DNA of 46,363 nt from Nitriliruptoria bacterium (GCA_003553565.1 PWER01000005.1:1-46363), one strand, 5' to 3'. Shown: positions 1 through 10,068, counted from the stretch's first letter. The notes: a model not told the origin generated them from the letters alone. Numbers and translations: made by a program.

Positions 1-1
1 A

Positions 2-75
2 CGGGACGTGGCGCAGCTTGGCAGCGCGCCTGCTTTGGGAGCAGGAGGTCGCCGGTTCGAATCCGGCCGTCCCGA
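2..75 (+). tRNA. tRNA-Pro (anticodon TGG)
   Basis: A full cloverleaf can be folded: the acceptor arm CGGGACG (2-8) pairs with CGTCCCG (68-74), with discriminator A at 75. The anticodon stem CCTGC/GCAGG encloses the loop TTTGGGA, with anticodon TGG at 36-38, so it reads proline CCN codons. The T loop TTCGAAT is standard. The 3' CCA is not encoded (CCC follows), so it must be added after transcription. Confidence 0.96.
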
Positions 76-213
76 CCCCGCGGGTCAGCGGATGGCCGCG
101 GGCCGAGCCGGGTGAGGGCGCATCAGCCCCGCCGGCAGCGCCCACGCCAGCCGCGGCGCCCCGGAGCAGACCAGATCACCTCCCGTCCGACACCTGCTGC
201 GAGTGAGTCCGCT

Positions 214-1710
214 GTGGAAATCTCCGTCGAGCGCGTCGACGACACCAAGGTCAAGCTCGAGGTCACCGTCGAGGCCGACCGCGTCGAGCAGGCCATCAAC
301 GAGGCCGCCAAGCGCCTGGCCAACGAGGTCAAGATCCCCGGCTTCCGACCGGGCCGCGTGCCCCGCCGGGTGCTCGAGAGCCGGATCGGCTCCGACGCCC
401 TGGTGCAGGAGGCTGCTCGCGAAGCGCTGCCGCAGTTCTACCAGGAGGCCGTGCAGAGCGAGGACCTGCACGTGGCGGGCCAGCCCGAGCTGGACGTCGA
501 CACCTTCCAGTCCGGCGAGGAGGCGAAGTTCTCCGCCACCGTGGAGGTGGTGCCCGACATCGAGCCGCCTGCGGTGGACGACATCGAGGTCGACCATCCC
601 GACTGGGAGGTCACCGAGCAGGAGGTCCAGCAGCAGCTGCTCACCCTGCGGGAGCGGTTCGCCAGCCTCGAGACCGCCGACCGGCCCGCCGAGGCCGGCG
701 ACGCCGTGCTGGTGACGATCGTCGGCGAGCGTGACGGGGAGCGCGTGGACGAGGCCAGCGGCGAGGACCTCCTCTACGAGATCAGCGACCCCAACGAGAG
801 CGACTCGGAGGTCGACCGCAACCTGATCGGCGCCGAGGCGGGCGAGACGATCACCTTCACCGACACCCTCGGCGAGGACTTCGGCGAGGAGCTCGCCGGC
901 GCGGAGGTCGACTTCACCGTGACCGTGCACGAGGTCAAGGAGCGCTCGCTGCCCGAGCTGACCGACGACTTCGTCGACGAGAACACCGAGTTCGACACGG
1001 CCGAGCAGCTCGAGGCCGAGCTGCGCCGCCAGATGGCCGAGCACAAGCGCAGCGAGGCTGCCGCAGAGCTGCGCAACACCGTGGTCGAGCAGGTCTCGGA
1101 CCGCGTCGAGGTCACCGTGCCCGACACGATGGCCCAGGAGGAGCTGCGCTATCGCCTCGAGCGGTTGCAGAGCGACGCGCAGCGCAGCGGCATGAGCCTC
1201 GACCAGTACCTGCAGTCCGCGGGCGGCGAGGACATCTTCACCCAGCTCGACCAGCAGGCGCGCGCCACGGTCAAGGCGCAGATCGTCCTCGATGCGATCG
1301 GTCACGAGGCCGGCATCGAGGTGACCCGCGACGACCTCGAGTCCGAGATCTTCCGCCAGGCCGAGCGCCTCGGACAGGACCCCAGCGAGATCGCCGAGTA
1401 CATGAGCGCCGAGCCGGAGCGCTTGCAGGCCCTGGCCTCCGACACCTTCCGCCGCAAGGCGATCGATCACCTGCTGGAGCGCGTGACCGTGCGCGGCGGT
1501 CCCCCCGCCGAGGAGGACGACCAGGGCGAGGGGGCGCTGCGCGCGGCGGCGCAGGCCGCGGCGCTGGCCGAGTCCGAGCCCGAGTCCGAGCCCGAGCCCG
1601 AGTCCGAGGACAGCGAGGCCCCCGACGCCGAGGCCCCCGAGGCCGAGGCCGACGAGGCCGAGGCCGACGACCCCGAGTCGCGCGACCGCAGCGCGGGCGC
1701 GGAGGGCTAG
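214..1710 (+). CDS. tig: Trigger factor (ribosome-associated chaperone, peptidyl-prolyl isomerase)
   Basis: Cytosolic chaperone that binds ribosomal protein L23 at the tunnel exit and holds nascent chains. The 498-aa product has the three expected parts: an N-terminal ribosome-binding domain with signature GFRPGRVP near residue 50, an FKBP-type isomerase domain around residues 160-245, and a helical C-terminal substrate cradle. The GTG at 214 is chosen because the family homology begins at the following EISVERVDD; upstream in-frame codons look non-coding. No clear Shine-Dalgarno is visible, so the start is less certain than the gene. The last roughly 60 residues are a Glu/Asp/Ala/Ser-rich tail built on repeated Pro-Glu and Glu-Ala units, which makes the protein longer than the usual 430-470 aa. 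It precedes clpP and clpX, a common bacterial order. Confidence 0.95.
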   Translation: MEISVERVDDTKVKLEVTVEADRVEQAINEAAKRLANEVKIPGFRPGRVPRRVLESRIGSDALVQEAAREALPQFYQEAVQSEDLHVAGQPELDVDTFQSGEEAKFSATVEVVPDIEPPAVDDIEVDHPDWEVTEQEVQQQLLTLRERFASLETADRPAEAGDAVLVTIVGERDGERVDEASGEDLLYEISDPNESDSEVDRNLIGAEAGETITFTDTLGEDFGEELAGAEVDFTVTVHEVKERSLPELTDDFVDENTEFDTAEQLEAELRRQMAEHKRSEAAAELRNTVVEQVSDRVEVTVPDTMAQEELRYRLERLQSDAQRSGMSLDQYLQSAGGEDIFTQLDQQARATVKAQIVLDAIGHEAGIEVTRDDLESEIFRQAERLGQDPSEIAEYMSAEPERLQALASDTFRRKAIDHLLERVTVRGGPPAEEDDQGEGALRAAAQAAALAESEPESEPEPESEDSEAPDAEAPEAEADEAEADDPESRDRSAGAEG

Positions 1711-1791
1711 GCTGGCAGAGTCGGACGGGCAGCGCGAGGCCGCTGCCCCGCCCGCGACCGGACCTGACCACGACGTACGTGGAGCGCTGCG

Positions 1792-2409
1792 ATGAGCTAC
1801 CTCGTCCCCATGGTGATCGAGCAGACCAATCGGGGCGAGCGGTCCTTCGACATCTACTCACGGCTGTTGAAGGAGCGCATCATCTTCATCGGGACCCCGA
1901 TCACCGATGAGATCGCCAACGTGGTGATGGCCCAGCTCATCCACCTCGAGGGCGAGGACCCCGGCAAGGACGTCAACCTCTACATCAACTCGCCGGGCGG
2001 CTCGGTCACCGCGGCGCTGGCCATCTACGACACGATGGAGTTCGTCAAGCCCGACATCGCCACCTACTGCCTCGGCCAGGCGGCCTCGGCTGCGGCGGTG
2101 CTGCTGGCGGCCGGCACCGAGGGCAAGCGGGCGGCGACCCCGCACAGCCGCGTGCTGCTGCACCAGCCCCAGGGTGGCGCCGAGGGCCAGTCGGCCGACA
2201 TCGAGATCCAGGCGCGCGAGATCATGCGGATCCGCGAGCTGCTCGACCAGATCCTCGCCGACAAGACCGGCCAGACCCTCGAGCGGATCTCCGAGGACTC
2301 CGACCGCGACTTCATCATGACCGCGGAGGAGGCCAAGGACTACGGCGTGATCGACAAGGTGATCGAGTCGCGGCGCAGCCAGGAGGAGCAGCTGCGCGCC
2401 GGCGCCTGA
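1792..2409 (+). CDS. clpP: ATP-dependent Clp protease proteolytic subunit
   Basis: Serine peptidase that forms the double-heptamer proteolytic chamber and degrades proteins fed by ClpX or ClpC. It is 205 aa, close to the usual length. The catalytic triad is visible: Ser99 in [14 protein letters not shown], His124 in LLHQPQGG and Asp173 in SDRDFIM. The oligomerisation and oxyanion-hole segment NSPGGSV is at 66-72. A GGAG lies about 8 nt before the ATG. In actinobacteria ClpP is often present as two paralogues; only one is here, so whether this is ClpP1 or ClpP2 is open. It stands 81 nt after tig and is separated from clpX by 310 nt with a strong hairpin. Confidence 0.96.
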   Translation: MSYLVPMVIEQTNRGERSFDIYSRLLKERIIFIGTPITDEIANVVMAQLIHLEGEDPGKDVNLYINSPGGSVTAALAIYDTMEFVKPDIATYCLGQAASAAAVLLAAGTEGKRAATPHSRVLLHQPQGGAEGQSADIEIQAREIMRIRELLDQILADKTGQTLERISEDSDRDFIMTAEEAKDYGVIDKVIESRRSQEEQLRAGA

Positions 2410-2436
2410 GGGGCCTGCAGCGCAACGAGCCGTCTG

Positions 2437-2467
2437 CGAGCGGCCGAGGTTCGCCCTCGGCCGCTCG
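2437..2467 (+). terminator. Strong hairpin after clpP, probable terminator
   Basis: Perfect 13-bp inverted repeat: CGAGCGGCCGAGG (2437-2449), loop TTCGC, then CCTCGGCCGCTCG (2455-2467). It starts 28 nt after the clpP stop. No T-run follows, as is frequent for hairpin terminators in high-GC actinobacteria. It would separate clpP from clpX transcription, or act as an attenuating or mRNA-stabilising structure. Confidence 0.6.
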
Positions 2468-2719
2468 TCGCGTCTCGAGTGCGGGGTGCGGGCCGAGCGG
2501 CCAGGGTGTGAGCGGCGTCGCACGCGGGTGCTGCCGGCCCGTTACGATACGTTGCACGGCACCGACGGGGATCCTGACGGCCGGAGCCGCACAGCCCGCG
2601 ATTGCCCTGCACCGCACCGACAGCGACAGCGCCAGACGCGACGCACTCCGAGGTCCAGACGAGGTCCAACCCCGACGCGCCCCAGACCGCCACGGGACGA
2701 TCGGAAGGGACGGCAGGCC
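2468..2719 (+). promoter_or_regulatory. clpX upstream region with a candidate -10 (TACGAT)
   Basis: The stretch between the clpP hairpin and clpX has no supportable gene. TACGAT at 2543-2548 resembles the TANNNT -10 boxes seen before other genes in this window. No convincing -35 is present. If used, the leader would be about 165 nt. An in-frame reading extends upstream of clpX from 2486, but its Arg/Pro-rich composition looks non-coding. Confidence 0.25.
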
Positions 2720-3985
2720 ATGGCGAAGTTCGGCGAGAGCGGCGACCTGCTGAAGTGCTCCTTCTGCGGGAAGTCCCAGAAGCAGGTCAAGAAGCTGATC
2801 GCTGGTCCGGGCGTGTACATCTGCGACGAGTGCATCGATCTGTGCAACGAGATCATCGAGGAGGAGTTCTCCGAGGCCCCCGATCTGGGGTCCAGCGAGC
2901 TGCCCAAGCCGCGCGAGATCTACCAGTTCCTCGACGAGTACGTGGTCGGTCAGCAGGCGGCGAAGAAGACCCTCGCGGTCGCGGTGTACAACCACTACAA
3001 GCGGGTGCAGGTCGGGGGGCACGCCTCGGGTGAGGACGAGGTCGAGCTCCAGAAGTCCAACATCCTGATGCTCGGCCCCACCGGGTCCGGCAAGACGCTG
3101 CTGGCCCAGACGCTCGCGCGCCTGCTCAACGTGCCGTTCGCCATCGCCGACGCCACCGCGCTCACCGAGGCGGGCTACGTCGGCGAGGACGTCGAGAACA
3201 TCCTGCTGAAGCTCATCCAGGCGGCCGACTTCGACGTCAAGAAGGCCGAGACCGGGATCATCTACATCGACGAGGTCGACAAGGTCGCCCGCAAGAGCGA
3301 GAACCCCTCGATCACCCGCGACGTCTCGGGCGAGGGCGTCCAGCAGGCGCTGCTGAAGATCCTGGAGGGCGCCACCGCCAGCGTGCCGCCCCAGGGCGGG
3401 CGCAAGCACCCCCACCAGGAGTTCATCCAGATCGACACCTCCAACATCCTGTTCATCTGCGGGGGCGCGTTCGCCGGGCTCGACCAGATCGTGGAGGACC
3501 GGCTGGGACGCCAGGGGGTGGGCTTCGGCGCGCAGGTGCAGGCCCGCGGTGAGAGCGACCTGGCCGCGCTCCACGACGAGGTGCTGCCCGAGGACCTCCT
3601 CAAGTACGGGCTCATCCCCGAGTTCGTCGGACGCCTGCCGGTGGTGACGCACGTGGAGCCACTCGATCGCGAGGCGCTCATCGAGATCCTCACCGGCCCC
3701 AAGAACGCCCTGGTCAAGCAGTACCAGCGGATGTTCGAGATCGACGGGGTCGAGCTCGCGTTCACCCAGGACGCCCTCGAGGCGATCGCCGAGCTGGCGA
3801 TCCTCCGCGAGACCGGCGCGCGTGGCCTGCGCGCGATCCTCGAGGAGGTGCTGCTGTCCACCATGTACGAGCTGCCCTCCGAGCACGACGTCGGCCGCTG
3901 CGTCATCACCGCCGAGGTGGTGCACCGCCGCGCGAACCCGACGCTGGTGCCCCGCAGCGAGCTCGACGAGCGCCGCAGCGCCTGA
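2720..3985 (+). CDS. clpX: ATP-dependent Clp protease ATP-binding subunit ClpX
   Basis: AAA+ unfoldase that recognises tagged substrates and threads them into ClpP. The 421-aa product opens with a treble-clef zinc-binding domain, with cysteines at 13, 16, 35 and 38. Walker A is GPTGSGKT (119-126), Walker B is IIYIDEVDK, and LGRQGVGF is the ClpP-contacting IGF-type loop (here VGF). The ATG is placed directly before the conserved [17 protein letters not shown]. There is a purine-rich stretch GGAAGGGACGG upstream. Length and domain order are typical for the family and nothing is missing. Confidence 0.97.
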   Translation: MAKFGESGDLLKCSFCGKSQKQVKKLIAGPGVYICDECIDLCNEIIEEEFSEAPDLGSSELPKPREIYQFLDEYVVGQQAAKKTLAVAVYNHYKRVQVGGHASGEDEVELQKSNILMLGPTGSGKTLLAQTLARLLNVPFAIADATALTEAGYVGEDVENILLKLIQAADFDVKKAETGIIYIDEVDKVARKSENPSITRDVSGEGVQQALLKILEGATASVPPQGGRKHPHQEFIQIDTSNILFICGGAFAGLDQIVEDRLGRQGVGFGAQVQARGESDLAALHDEVLPEDLLKYGLIPEFVGRLPVVTHVEPLDREALIEILTGPKNALVKQYQRMFEIDGVELAFTQDALEAIAELAILRETGARGLRAILEEVLLSTMYELPSEHDVGRCVITAEVVHRRANPTLVPRSELDERRSA

Positions 3986-4082
3986 TCACGCCCCCAGCGG
4001 CGCACCCTCCCACCCGTGTGGCCGCCGCAGCGCCCCGCAGCGCCCCGGGGTCGCGCCGGGGTCGCGCCGGGGTCCGGCGCCC

Positions 4083-4088
4083 TACACT
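4083..4088 (+). promoter_or_regulatory. Candidate -10 box upstream of valS (TACACT)
   Basis: TACACT lies 43 nt before the chosen valS ATG. The same hexamer is the best -10 candidate before folC, rplU and leuS in this window. The sequence before it (4045-4075) consists of short direct repeats of CAGCGCCCCG and GGGTCGCGCC, and no -35 can be recognised. Confidence 0.4.
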
Positions 4089-4131
4089 CCCTCGGTGACC
4101 GCGCAGCCTCGATGTGGTGGACCAGGCACCG

Positions 4132-6810
4132 ATGAGCGACACCCACGCCCAGGACACGGCCCGCAGCGGGCGGCTGGCCGCATCCTATGAGCCCTCGGCG
4201 ATCGAGCCGGCCCGCTACGACTGGTGGGAGCAGCAGGGGTTCTTCGCCGCCGAGCCCGATGACCCCGGCGAGCCGTTCGCCGTGGCGATGCCGCCACCCA
4301 ACGTCACCGGGTCGCTGCACATGGGGCACGCGCTCACCTCCACGCTCGAGGACGCGTTCATCCGCCACGCCCGCATGCAGGGCAAGAACGCGGTCTGGTT
4401 GCCCGGGTCCGACCACGCCGGCATCGCCACCCAGAACGTCGTCGAGCGCGAGCTCGCCCGCGAGGGCCTCACCCGCCACGACCTCGGCCGCGAGGCGTTC
4501 CTGGAGCGCATGTGGGCGTTCGTGCGCCAGACCGGTGGCACGATCCTCAACCAGCAGCGGCGCCTGGGCGCCTCCTGCGACTGGCGGCGTGAGGCGTTCA
4601 CCCTCGACGAGCAGCGCAGCGCCGCGGTCCGCGAGACGTTCTGCCGCCTCTACGACGACGGCCTCATCTACAAGGGCGAGCGCATCATCAACTGGTGCCC
4701 GCGCTGCCAGACCGCCCTGTCGGACATCGAGGTCGAGCATCCCGAGACCGACGGCGAGCTCGCCCACCTGCGGTACCCGGGCAGCGACGGCGGCGAGGGC
4801 GTGGTCGTTGCCACCACGCGCGTGGAGACGATGCTCGGCGACACCGCGGTGGCCGTCCACCCCGAGGACGAGCGCTACACCGACCTGGTCGGCGCGACCG
4901 TCACGCTGCCGCTGCTGGATCGCGAGATCCCGGTGGTGGCCGACGCCGGCGTCGACCCGGAGTTCGGCACCGGCGCGGTCAAGGTGACCCCCGCCCACGA
5001 CCCGCTCGACCATGAGATCGGCCAGCGCCACGGGCTCGCCGAGCCCGAGGTCATCGGCACCGACGCGCGCATCACCGAGCACGGCGGCCCCTACGTCGGA
5101 CTCGATCGCTTCGCGGCCCGCGAGCGCATCCGCGAGGACCTGCGCGAGCTCGGGCTGCTGCTGTCGGTCGAGGACCGCCCCCACCCGGTCGGGCACTGCT
5201 CGCGGTGCGACACCGTGGTGGAGCCCAAGCTGTCCGAGCAGTGGTTCGTGGCCACCCGCCCGCTGGCCGAACGGGCCGCGCAGACGGTGCGCGAGGGGCG
5301 CCCGCGGTTCGTGCCCGCCCACAACGCCAAGGGCTACCTCGAGTGGCTCGACAACCTCCACGACTGGTGCATCTCGCGCCAGCTGTGGTGGGGCCACCGC
5401 ATCCCCGCCTGGTACACCCCTAACGGACAGGTCGAGGTGCGCCGCGACGATCCCAGCGCCGAGGAGATCGCCAAGCGCGGCCTCACCCAGGACCCCGACG
5501 TGCTCGACACGTGGTTCTCGAGCCAGCTGTGGCCGCTGTCGACCCTCGGCTGGACCGGCGGTGGGCGCGACGAGACCCCCGAGCTGGTGACCTGGTACCC
5601 GAACGCGGTCATGGAGACCGGTTACGACATCAACACGTTCTGGGTCAGCCGGATGCACATGATCGGGCTGTATCTGGTCGACGAGGTGCCCTTCGAGGTC
5701 GTGTTCAACCACGGGATGGTGCGCGACGGCGAGGGCAAGAAGATGTCGAAGTCCTTCGGCAACGTCATCGACCCGATGGACTTCATCGAGAAGCACGGCG
5801 CCGACGCGCTGCGCTTCGCGCTGCTGCGCAGCGCCAACCCCGGCCAGGACGCGCCGCTGGCCGAGGAGTGGGTCGACGGCGCGCGTCGCTTCGCCCGCAA
5901 GCTCTGGAACGCCGCCCGGTTCACGCTGACCTTCCTCGACGACGCGCCCGTCGAGGGCACCCTGCCCCCAGCCGACCAGCTGACGCTGGAGGACCGCTGG
6001 CTCCTGTCGCGCCTGGAGCGCACCCGGGCCGAGATCGACGCGGCCTGGGAGCGCTACGACCTCGGGCGCGCGAGCCGCGCGGCCTACCACTTCACGTGGG
6101 ACGAGCTGTGCGACTGGTACCTGGAGGTCGTCAAGCTGCGCAGCGACGACGATGTCGTCGCGCGGCGCGTGCTCGCTCACGCCCTGGACGTGGTGCTGCG
6201 CCTGCTGCACCCGTTCATGCCGTTCGTGACCGAGGAGATCTGGCAGGCCCTATGGGCCGACGCGGAGCCGGACGCGCCCGCGCTGATCGTGGCGTCCTGG
6301 CCACCGCCGCGCCCCGAAGCGGTCGATGCCCAGTCCGAGGCGGCGTTCGCGGCGCTGCAGGAGGCCGTCACCGGGCTGCGGCGCTTCCGCTCCGATCACG
6401 GCCTGCCCGCGACCACCGAGCTGCAGGTGGTGGCCGTGCCGCGTGACGAGCAGCAGCTGGGCATCCTCGAGGGGGCGCGCGAGGGCCTGCGTCGCCTGGC
6501 CGGGGTGACCGACTGGCAGGTGCAGCGCGCCGAGGACGGCGACCTCGGCCCCACCGGCCAGGTCTCGCTGTCGGGTGCGGACCTGCTGGTGCCCCTCGAG
6601 GGGCTGGTCGACCTCGACGAGGAGCGAGCCCGGCTCGACCGTGAGCTCGCCACGGCCCGCGCCGAGCACGAGCGCGCGCAGCGCAAGCTCGCCAACGAGG
6701 GCTTCGTGAGCGGCGCCCCCGCCGACGTGGTCCAGGCCGAGCGCGACAAGCTGACCCATTGGGCCGAGCGGGTGGCAAGCCTCGAGGCCCAGCGGGCCGC
6801 GCTGCGATGA
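4132..6810 (+). CDS. valS: Valyl-tRNA synthetase
   Basis: Class I aminoacyl-tRNA synthetase that charges tRNA-Val. The 892-aa product carries HMGH (HIGH motif) at 63-66 after [14 protein letters not shown] at 537-541, the CP1 editing domain between them, an anticodon-binding helical domain, and a C-terminal coiled-coil arm (about 825-890) typical of ValRS. It also has Cys pairs (CPRCQ, CSRC) in the inserted domains. The ATG at 4132 is preferred; an in-frame GTG at 4114 would add six residues, and neither has a strong ribosome site. The stop overlaps the ATG of the next gene by 4 nt, so that gene is translationally coupled. Confidence 0.96.
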   Translation: MSDTHAQDTARSGRLAASYEPSAIEPARYDWWEQQGFFAAEPDDPGEPFAVAMPPPNVTGSLHMGHALTSTLEDAFIRHARMQGKNAVWLPGSDHAGIATQNVVERELAREGLTRHDLGREAFLERMWAFVRQTGGTILNQQRRLGASCDWRREAFTLDEQRSAAVRETFCRLYDDGLIYKGERIINWCPRCQTALSDIEVEHPETDGELAHLRYPGSDGGEGVVVATTRVETMLGDTAVAVHPEDERYTDLVGATVTLPLLDREIPVVADAGVDPEFGTGAVKVTPAHDPLDHEIGQRHGLAEPEVIGTDARITEHGGPYVGLDRFAARERIREDLRELGLLLSVEDRPHPVGHCSRCDTVVEPKLSEQWFVATRPLAERAAQTVREGRPRFVPAHNAKGYLEWLDNLHDWCISRQLWWGHRIPAWYTPNGQVEVRRDDPSAEEIAKRGLTQDPDVLDTWFSSQLWPLSTLGWTGGGRDETPELVTWYPNAVMETGYDINTFWVSRMHMIGLYLVDEVPFEVVFNHGMVRDGEGKKMSKSFGNVIDPMDFIEKHGADALRFALLRSANPGQDAPLAEEWVDGARRFARKLWNAARFTLTFLDDAPVEGTLPPADQLTLEDRWLLSRLERTRAEIDAAWERYDLGRASRAAYHFTWDELCDWYLEVVKLRSDDDVVARRVLAHALDVVLRLLHPFMPFVTEEIWQALWADAEPDAPALIVASWPPPRPEAVDAQSEAAFAALQEAVTGLRRFRSDHGLPATTELQVVAVPRDEQQLGILEGAREGLRRLAGVTDWQVQRAEDGDLGPTGQVSLSGADLLVPLEGLVDLDEERARLDRELATARAEHERAQRKLANEGFVSGAPADVVQAERDKLTHWAERVASLEAQRAALR

Positions 6811-7583
6811 CCCCTCTGGCCGACGATGCGGCACTGCGCTGCCGAGCCGGTCTGGCGGCCGCGGGACGGGCGCTGGCGGGCGACGCGCCCGCCGAGACCG
6901 CGTCGGCGCTGGAGCGCCTCGGTGACGGCGCGCCGACGCTGCCGTGGCTGCCGGGCCTGGTGTACCGAGCGCTCGCGCCGCTGGGCGTCACCTTCGTCGA
7001 GGACGACGAGCACGCTGTCGCGGTCGGCGCCGCGCTGATCGGCCGCCCGGTCGCCAGCGCGCGCCTGCGGCGCGCGCTGGCGACCCTGCCGGACCACCCA
7101 CCGCCCGAGGACGCGCCCGATCCCGAGCTGGCCGCGGCCATCGACGCCTTCTGGCACGCCCTGGCCACGCTCACCACCGACCTCGGTCGCGCGTGGCGCG
7201 CCGAGGACGTCGCCGCCGCCCAGCGCCTGGCCTCGCAGGCGGTGCCGGAGCTGCGCGCCCACGCCGCGGCCGTGGCCGAGGCCCTCGGCGAGGTCGTGCC
7301 CGACGACGCGCCCCCGGCCGCTGACGACCCCGAGGCCCGGCGCGGGCCCGACCAGCCGGACGCCCCCGCCGTCGGTGCGGCGGCGGAGACCCAGCCGCAA
7401 GCCGAGGCAGGCGTCGGGGCGCCGGGCCCGGCGCCCGAACCGGCCGCAGTCCTGCCCGGCGAGCCCGACGACGCCCCGGTGCCGCCCGACCGCCCGCAGG
7501 GCGCGCTGGCCTTCGCCCTGATCGCGGTGGTGATCGCGTTGCTGGTGCTGCTGGCGGTGCTCGGCGGCTTCCCGATCGGCTGA
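6807..7583 (+). CDS. Unknown tail-anchored protein coupled to valS
   Basis: I do not recognise this 258-aa protein. Its ATG overlaps the valS stop (ATGA). Residues 1-170 are an Ala/Leu-rich, probably helical soluble region. Residues 175-230 are a Pro/Ala/Glu/Asp-rich linker. The last 27 residues form one hydrophobic segment (ALIAVVIALLVLLAVL) ending in GGFPIG almost at the stop. There is no N-terminal signal, so it would be a tail-anchored inner-membrane protein with the bulk in the cytoplasm. The N-terminal part contains an IGRPVASARLRRAL stretch that I could not assign. Codon use matches the neighbours. The coupling suggests co-expression with valS or folC but does not give a function. Confidence 0.8.
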   Translation: MTPLADDAALRCRAGLAAAGRALAGDAPAETASALERLGDGAPTLPWLPGLVYRALAPLGVTFVEDDEHAVAVGAALIGRPVASARLRRALATLPDHPPPEDAPDPELAAAIDAFWHALATLTTDLGRAWRAEDVAAAQRLASQAVPELRAHAAAVAEALGEVVPDDAPPAADDPEARRGPDQPDAPAVGAAAETQPQAEAGVGAPGPAPEPAAVLPGEPDDAPVPPDRPQGALAFALIAVVIALLVLLAVLGGFPIG

Positions 7584-7598
7584 CGCGCCGGCCCTGCC

Positions 7599-7604
7599 TA
7601 CACT
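7599..7604 (+). promoter_or_regulatory. Leaderless-type promoter -10 of folC (TACACT)
   Basis: TACACT ends 7 nt before the folC ATG at 7612, so transcription would be expected to begin at or next to the start codon. There is no Shine-Dalgarno between them. No clear -35 is visible. The element lies only 15 nt after the stop of the preceding gene. Confidence 0.55.
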
Positions 7605-7611
7605 GGCGCGC

Positions 7612-8937
7612 ATGGCGATCTCACCGCTTCCGGCCTCCTACGACCGCGCCGTCGCCGACCTGCTCGCGCGCCAGCCCCAGCGGATGGTCCCCGACCTGGA
7701 CCGGATCACGCTGCTGCTCGAGCTGCTGGGACGGCCCGATCAGGCGATGCCCTCGATCCAGCTGACCGGCACCAACGGCAAGACCTCGACCTCGGCGCTG
7801 ATCACGGCGCTGCTTGGCGGGCTCGACCTCACCGCGGGCACCTACACCTCGCCGCACCTCCAGGACGCCCGCGAGCGCATCCGCATCGCCGGCACGCCCC
7901 TGACGCGGGAGGCGTTCGGGGAGCGCTACGCCGAGCTGAGCCCCTACCTCGGCGAGGTCGACGTGCGCTCGCGCGATCGGGTGACCTTCTTCGAGACGCT
8001 GACCGCGCTGGCCTTCGCGGAGTTCGCCGACGCGCCGGTCGACGTGGGCGTGGTCGAGGTGGGCCTCGGCGGTCGCTGGGACGCCACGAACCTGGCCCGC
8101 GGCGAGGTCGCCGTGATCGGGCCGATCGGCCTCGACCACGGGATCCTGGGCTCGACCCCCGCCGAGATCGCCGAGGAGAAGGTCGGCATCATCAAGCAGG
8201 GCGCCACGGTGGTGTCGGCAGCGCAGACCCCCGAGGTCGAGGCGGTGGTGCGCGCACGCGTCGAGGAGCAGCAGGCCCGCCTGCTGCTCGCCGATCAGGA
8301 CTTCGCGGTGGTCGACCGCTCGCTGGCGGTCGGCGGTCAGGTGGTGACCTTGCAGGGCGTCACCGGCACCGTCGAGGACCTGCTGCTGCCCCTGCACGGC
8401 GCGCATCAGGCCGAGAACGCCGCGTTGGCGCTGGCCGCGGTCGAGGGGTTGCTCGGCTTCGCCGGCGGCTTCGACCCGGACCTGGTGCGCGCGGCGCTGG
8501 GCAGCGCCCGCGTTCCTGGACGGCTGGAGACGGTGGGACGCGGCGACGAGCAGGCGCCGGTGCTGCTCGACGGCGCACACAACCCACCGGGGGCCGCAGC
8601 CCTGGCCACCGCGCTGACCGACGAGTTCTCGCCGCGCCACCTCGTGCTGGTGCTGGGCGTGCTGGGCGACAAGGACGTCGAGGGGGTGGTCGCGGCGCTG
8701 GCGCCGCTGGCCGACCACCTCGTGGCCACCGCCCCCGCATCGGGCCGGGCAGCACCGGCCGAGCGGATCCGCAAGGCGCTGGAGGGCAGCGGGACGAGCG
8801 TCGAGGTCACCGACGACGTCGAGGACGCGCTGGTGCGCGCCAGCGGCGTGGCCCAGCCCGAGGACCTCGTGGTCGTCACCGGCTCGCTGTACACCGTCGG
8901 CGAGGCACGCGACGCGCTCGGGCTGCCGCCCGGCTAG
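7612..8937 (+). CDS. folC: Folylpolyglutamate / dihydrofolate synthase (Mur ligase family)
   Basis: Adds glutamate to folates, and in many bacteria also to dihydropteroate, using ATP. The 441-aa product shows the Mur-ligase ATP loop TGTNGKTS (52-59), the folate-binding segment TYTSPHL, GLGGRWDATN, the LDHG segment and the C-terminal-domain motif LLDGAHNP. Length fits the family. The ATG sits 7 nt after a TACACT -10 box and lacks a ribosome site, which supports leaderless translation. ndk follows 39 nt later with its own strong ribosome site. Confidence 0.94.
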   Translation: MAISPLPASYDRAVADLLARQPQRMVPDLDRITLLLELLGRPDQAMPSIQLTGTNGKTSTSALITALLGGLDLTAGTYTSPHLQDARERIRIAGTPLTREAFGERYAELSPYLGEVDVRSRDRVTFFETLTALAFAEFADAPVDVGVVEVGLGGRWDATNLARGEVAVIGPIGLDHGILGSTPAEIAEEKVGIIKQGATVVSAAQTPEVEAVVRARVEEQQARLLLADQDFAVVDRSLAVGGQVVTLQGVTGTVEDLLLPLHGAHQAENAALALAAVEGLLGFAGGFDPDLVRAALGSARVPGRLETVGRGDEQAPVLLDGAHNPPGAAALATALTDEFSPRHLVLVLGVLGDKDVEGVVAALAPLADHLVATAPASGRAAPAERIRKALEGSGTSVEVTDDVEDALVRASGVAQPEDLVVVTGSLYTVGEARDALGLPPG

Positions 8938-8976
8938 CGACCCCGACCCCACCGACCCGGACAGGAGGAGCCCGTC

Positions 8977-9384
8977 ATGAGTGAGCGCACGCTGGTGCTG
9001 ATCAAGCCCGATGCGGTCCGCCGAGGGCTGATCGGCGCGATCCTCGCCCGCTTCGAGCACAAGGGCCTCGCCATCGAGCGCCTGGAGCTGCGAACCCTGA
9101 CGCGCGAGACGGCCGAGACCCACTACGGCGAGCACCGCGACAAGCCCTTCTACAGCGACCTCGTCGACTTCATCACCTCGGGCCCGCTGGTGGCGATGGT
9201 GGTGGCCGGCGAGGGGGCGGTGGCGCACGTGCGCACCCTCATGGGCGCCACCAACCCGGCCGATGCCGCGCCCGGCACCATCCGCGGCGACCACGCCACC
9301 GCGATCACCGAGAACCTGGTGCACGGCTCGGACTCGCCGGACAGCGCCGCCCGCGAGATCGCGCTGTTCTTCGGCGACGCCTGA
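8977..9384 (+). CDS. ndk: Nucleoside diphosphate kinase
   Basis: Exchanges the gamma-phosphate among nucleoside di- and triphosphates through a phosphohistidine. The 135-aa protein has the family start [16 protein letters not shown] and the active-site motif NLVHGSDS with His116. A strong Shine-Dalgarno AGGAGG (8962-8967) lies 9 nt before the ATG. Length is standard. The folC-ndk pairing is common in actinobacteria. Confidence 0.97.
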   Translation: MSERTLVLIKPDAVRRGLIGAILARFEHKGLAIERLELRTLTRETAETHYGEHRDKPFYSDLVDFITSGPLVAMVVAGEGAVAHVRTLMGATNPADAAPGTIRGDHATAITENLVHGSDSPDSAAREIALFFGDA

Positions 9385-9548
9385 CGCCACGGGAGGCGGG
9401 CCCAGGGGCCGTTCGCGCCGCGGGCCGGTCGCGCGTGCCGCGGTGAGCCCACGGCGCGATCCACAGGCCCGGGTGATCGCGCCCGCCGCGCGCGCCGCGG
9501 CGCTGCCACCCTGCCGGCACCCCCGACGCCGACCGTCAGGTGCCGCCC

Positions 9549-10019
9549 GTGACCACCCCGCTCGCCCCGGACCGCTCGTGCCAGCTCGCCCTCGCCCCCG
9601 CCCCGCCGGGATGGGTGCTCGCCCCCGAGCCCAGCGCGCTGCGCCCGCAGATCAGCACCCCCGAGGCCGCTGCCGAGCTGCTCGCCCCGCGCCTGCGTGG
9701 ACTGGACCGGGAGCTGTGCCTGCTGGCCTCGCTGGACACCAAGCACCGGCTGCTGGCGGTGGAGACCGCCTCGGTGGGCACCGCCGACCACACGTTCATG
9801 GCGCCCCGCGAGCTGTTCCGGTCGGCGCTGCTGGCGGGTGCCTCGGCGGTCGTGGTCGCCCACAACCATCCCAGCGGCGACGCGGACCCGTCGGCTGACG
9901 ACCGCCAGATCACCCGGCGGCTCGCCCAGGCCGGGATCACCCTCGGGGTCACGCTGCTCGACCACCTGGTGATCGGCGACGACGACTGGACGAGCCTGGC
10001 GCGTCTGGGCGTGCTCTGA
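9549..10019 (+). CDS. RadC-type JAB/MPN domain protein, short form
   Basis: The 156-aa product is essentially one MPN(JAMM) domain of the RadC family. It carries the metal motif [14 protein letters not shown], with His105, His107 and Asp118 as expected zinc ligands. Full-length RadC proteins have an N-terminal UPF0758/helix-hairpin-helix region of about 100 aa. Here only about 35 unrelated residues precede the domain, so this is a short form, not visibly frameshifted. The function of the family is unsettled; a role in DNA repair is doubtful. I chose GTG 9549, preceded by AGGTG; GTG 9540 is an alternative. Confidence 0.85.
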   Translation: MTTPLAPDRSCQLALAPAPPGWVLAPEPSALRPQISTPEAAAELLAPRLRGLDRELCLLASLDTKHRLLAVETASVGTADHTFMAPRELFRSALLAGASAVVVAHNHPSGDADPSADDRQITRRLAQAGITLGVTLLDHLVIGDDDWTSLARLGVL

Positions 10020-10042
10020 CCGCTTGCGGAGCCGGGCTGGCC

Positions 10043-10068
10043 GCTCGGAGCCCGACTTCGGTCCGAGC
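10043..10068 (+). terminator. Weak hairpin after the RadC-type gene
   Basis: GCTCGGA (10043-10049) and TCCGAGC (10062-10068) form a 7-bp stem with a 12-nt loop, 24 nt after the stop codon. There is no T-run. It may terminate transcription before the mreB promoter. Confidence 0.3.

Noticed and set aside
18-206. Short plus-strand frame running out of tRNA-Pro
   Set aside because: Its first half is a translation of the tRNA itself, a familiar false gene; no ribosome site and no continuation of coding character.
3262-6210. 982-codon minus-strand open frame over clpX and valS
   Set aside because: Antisense to two well-supported genes; long antisense frames are expected in GC-rich coding DNA because stop codons are rare there.
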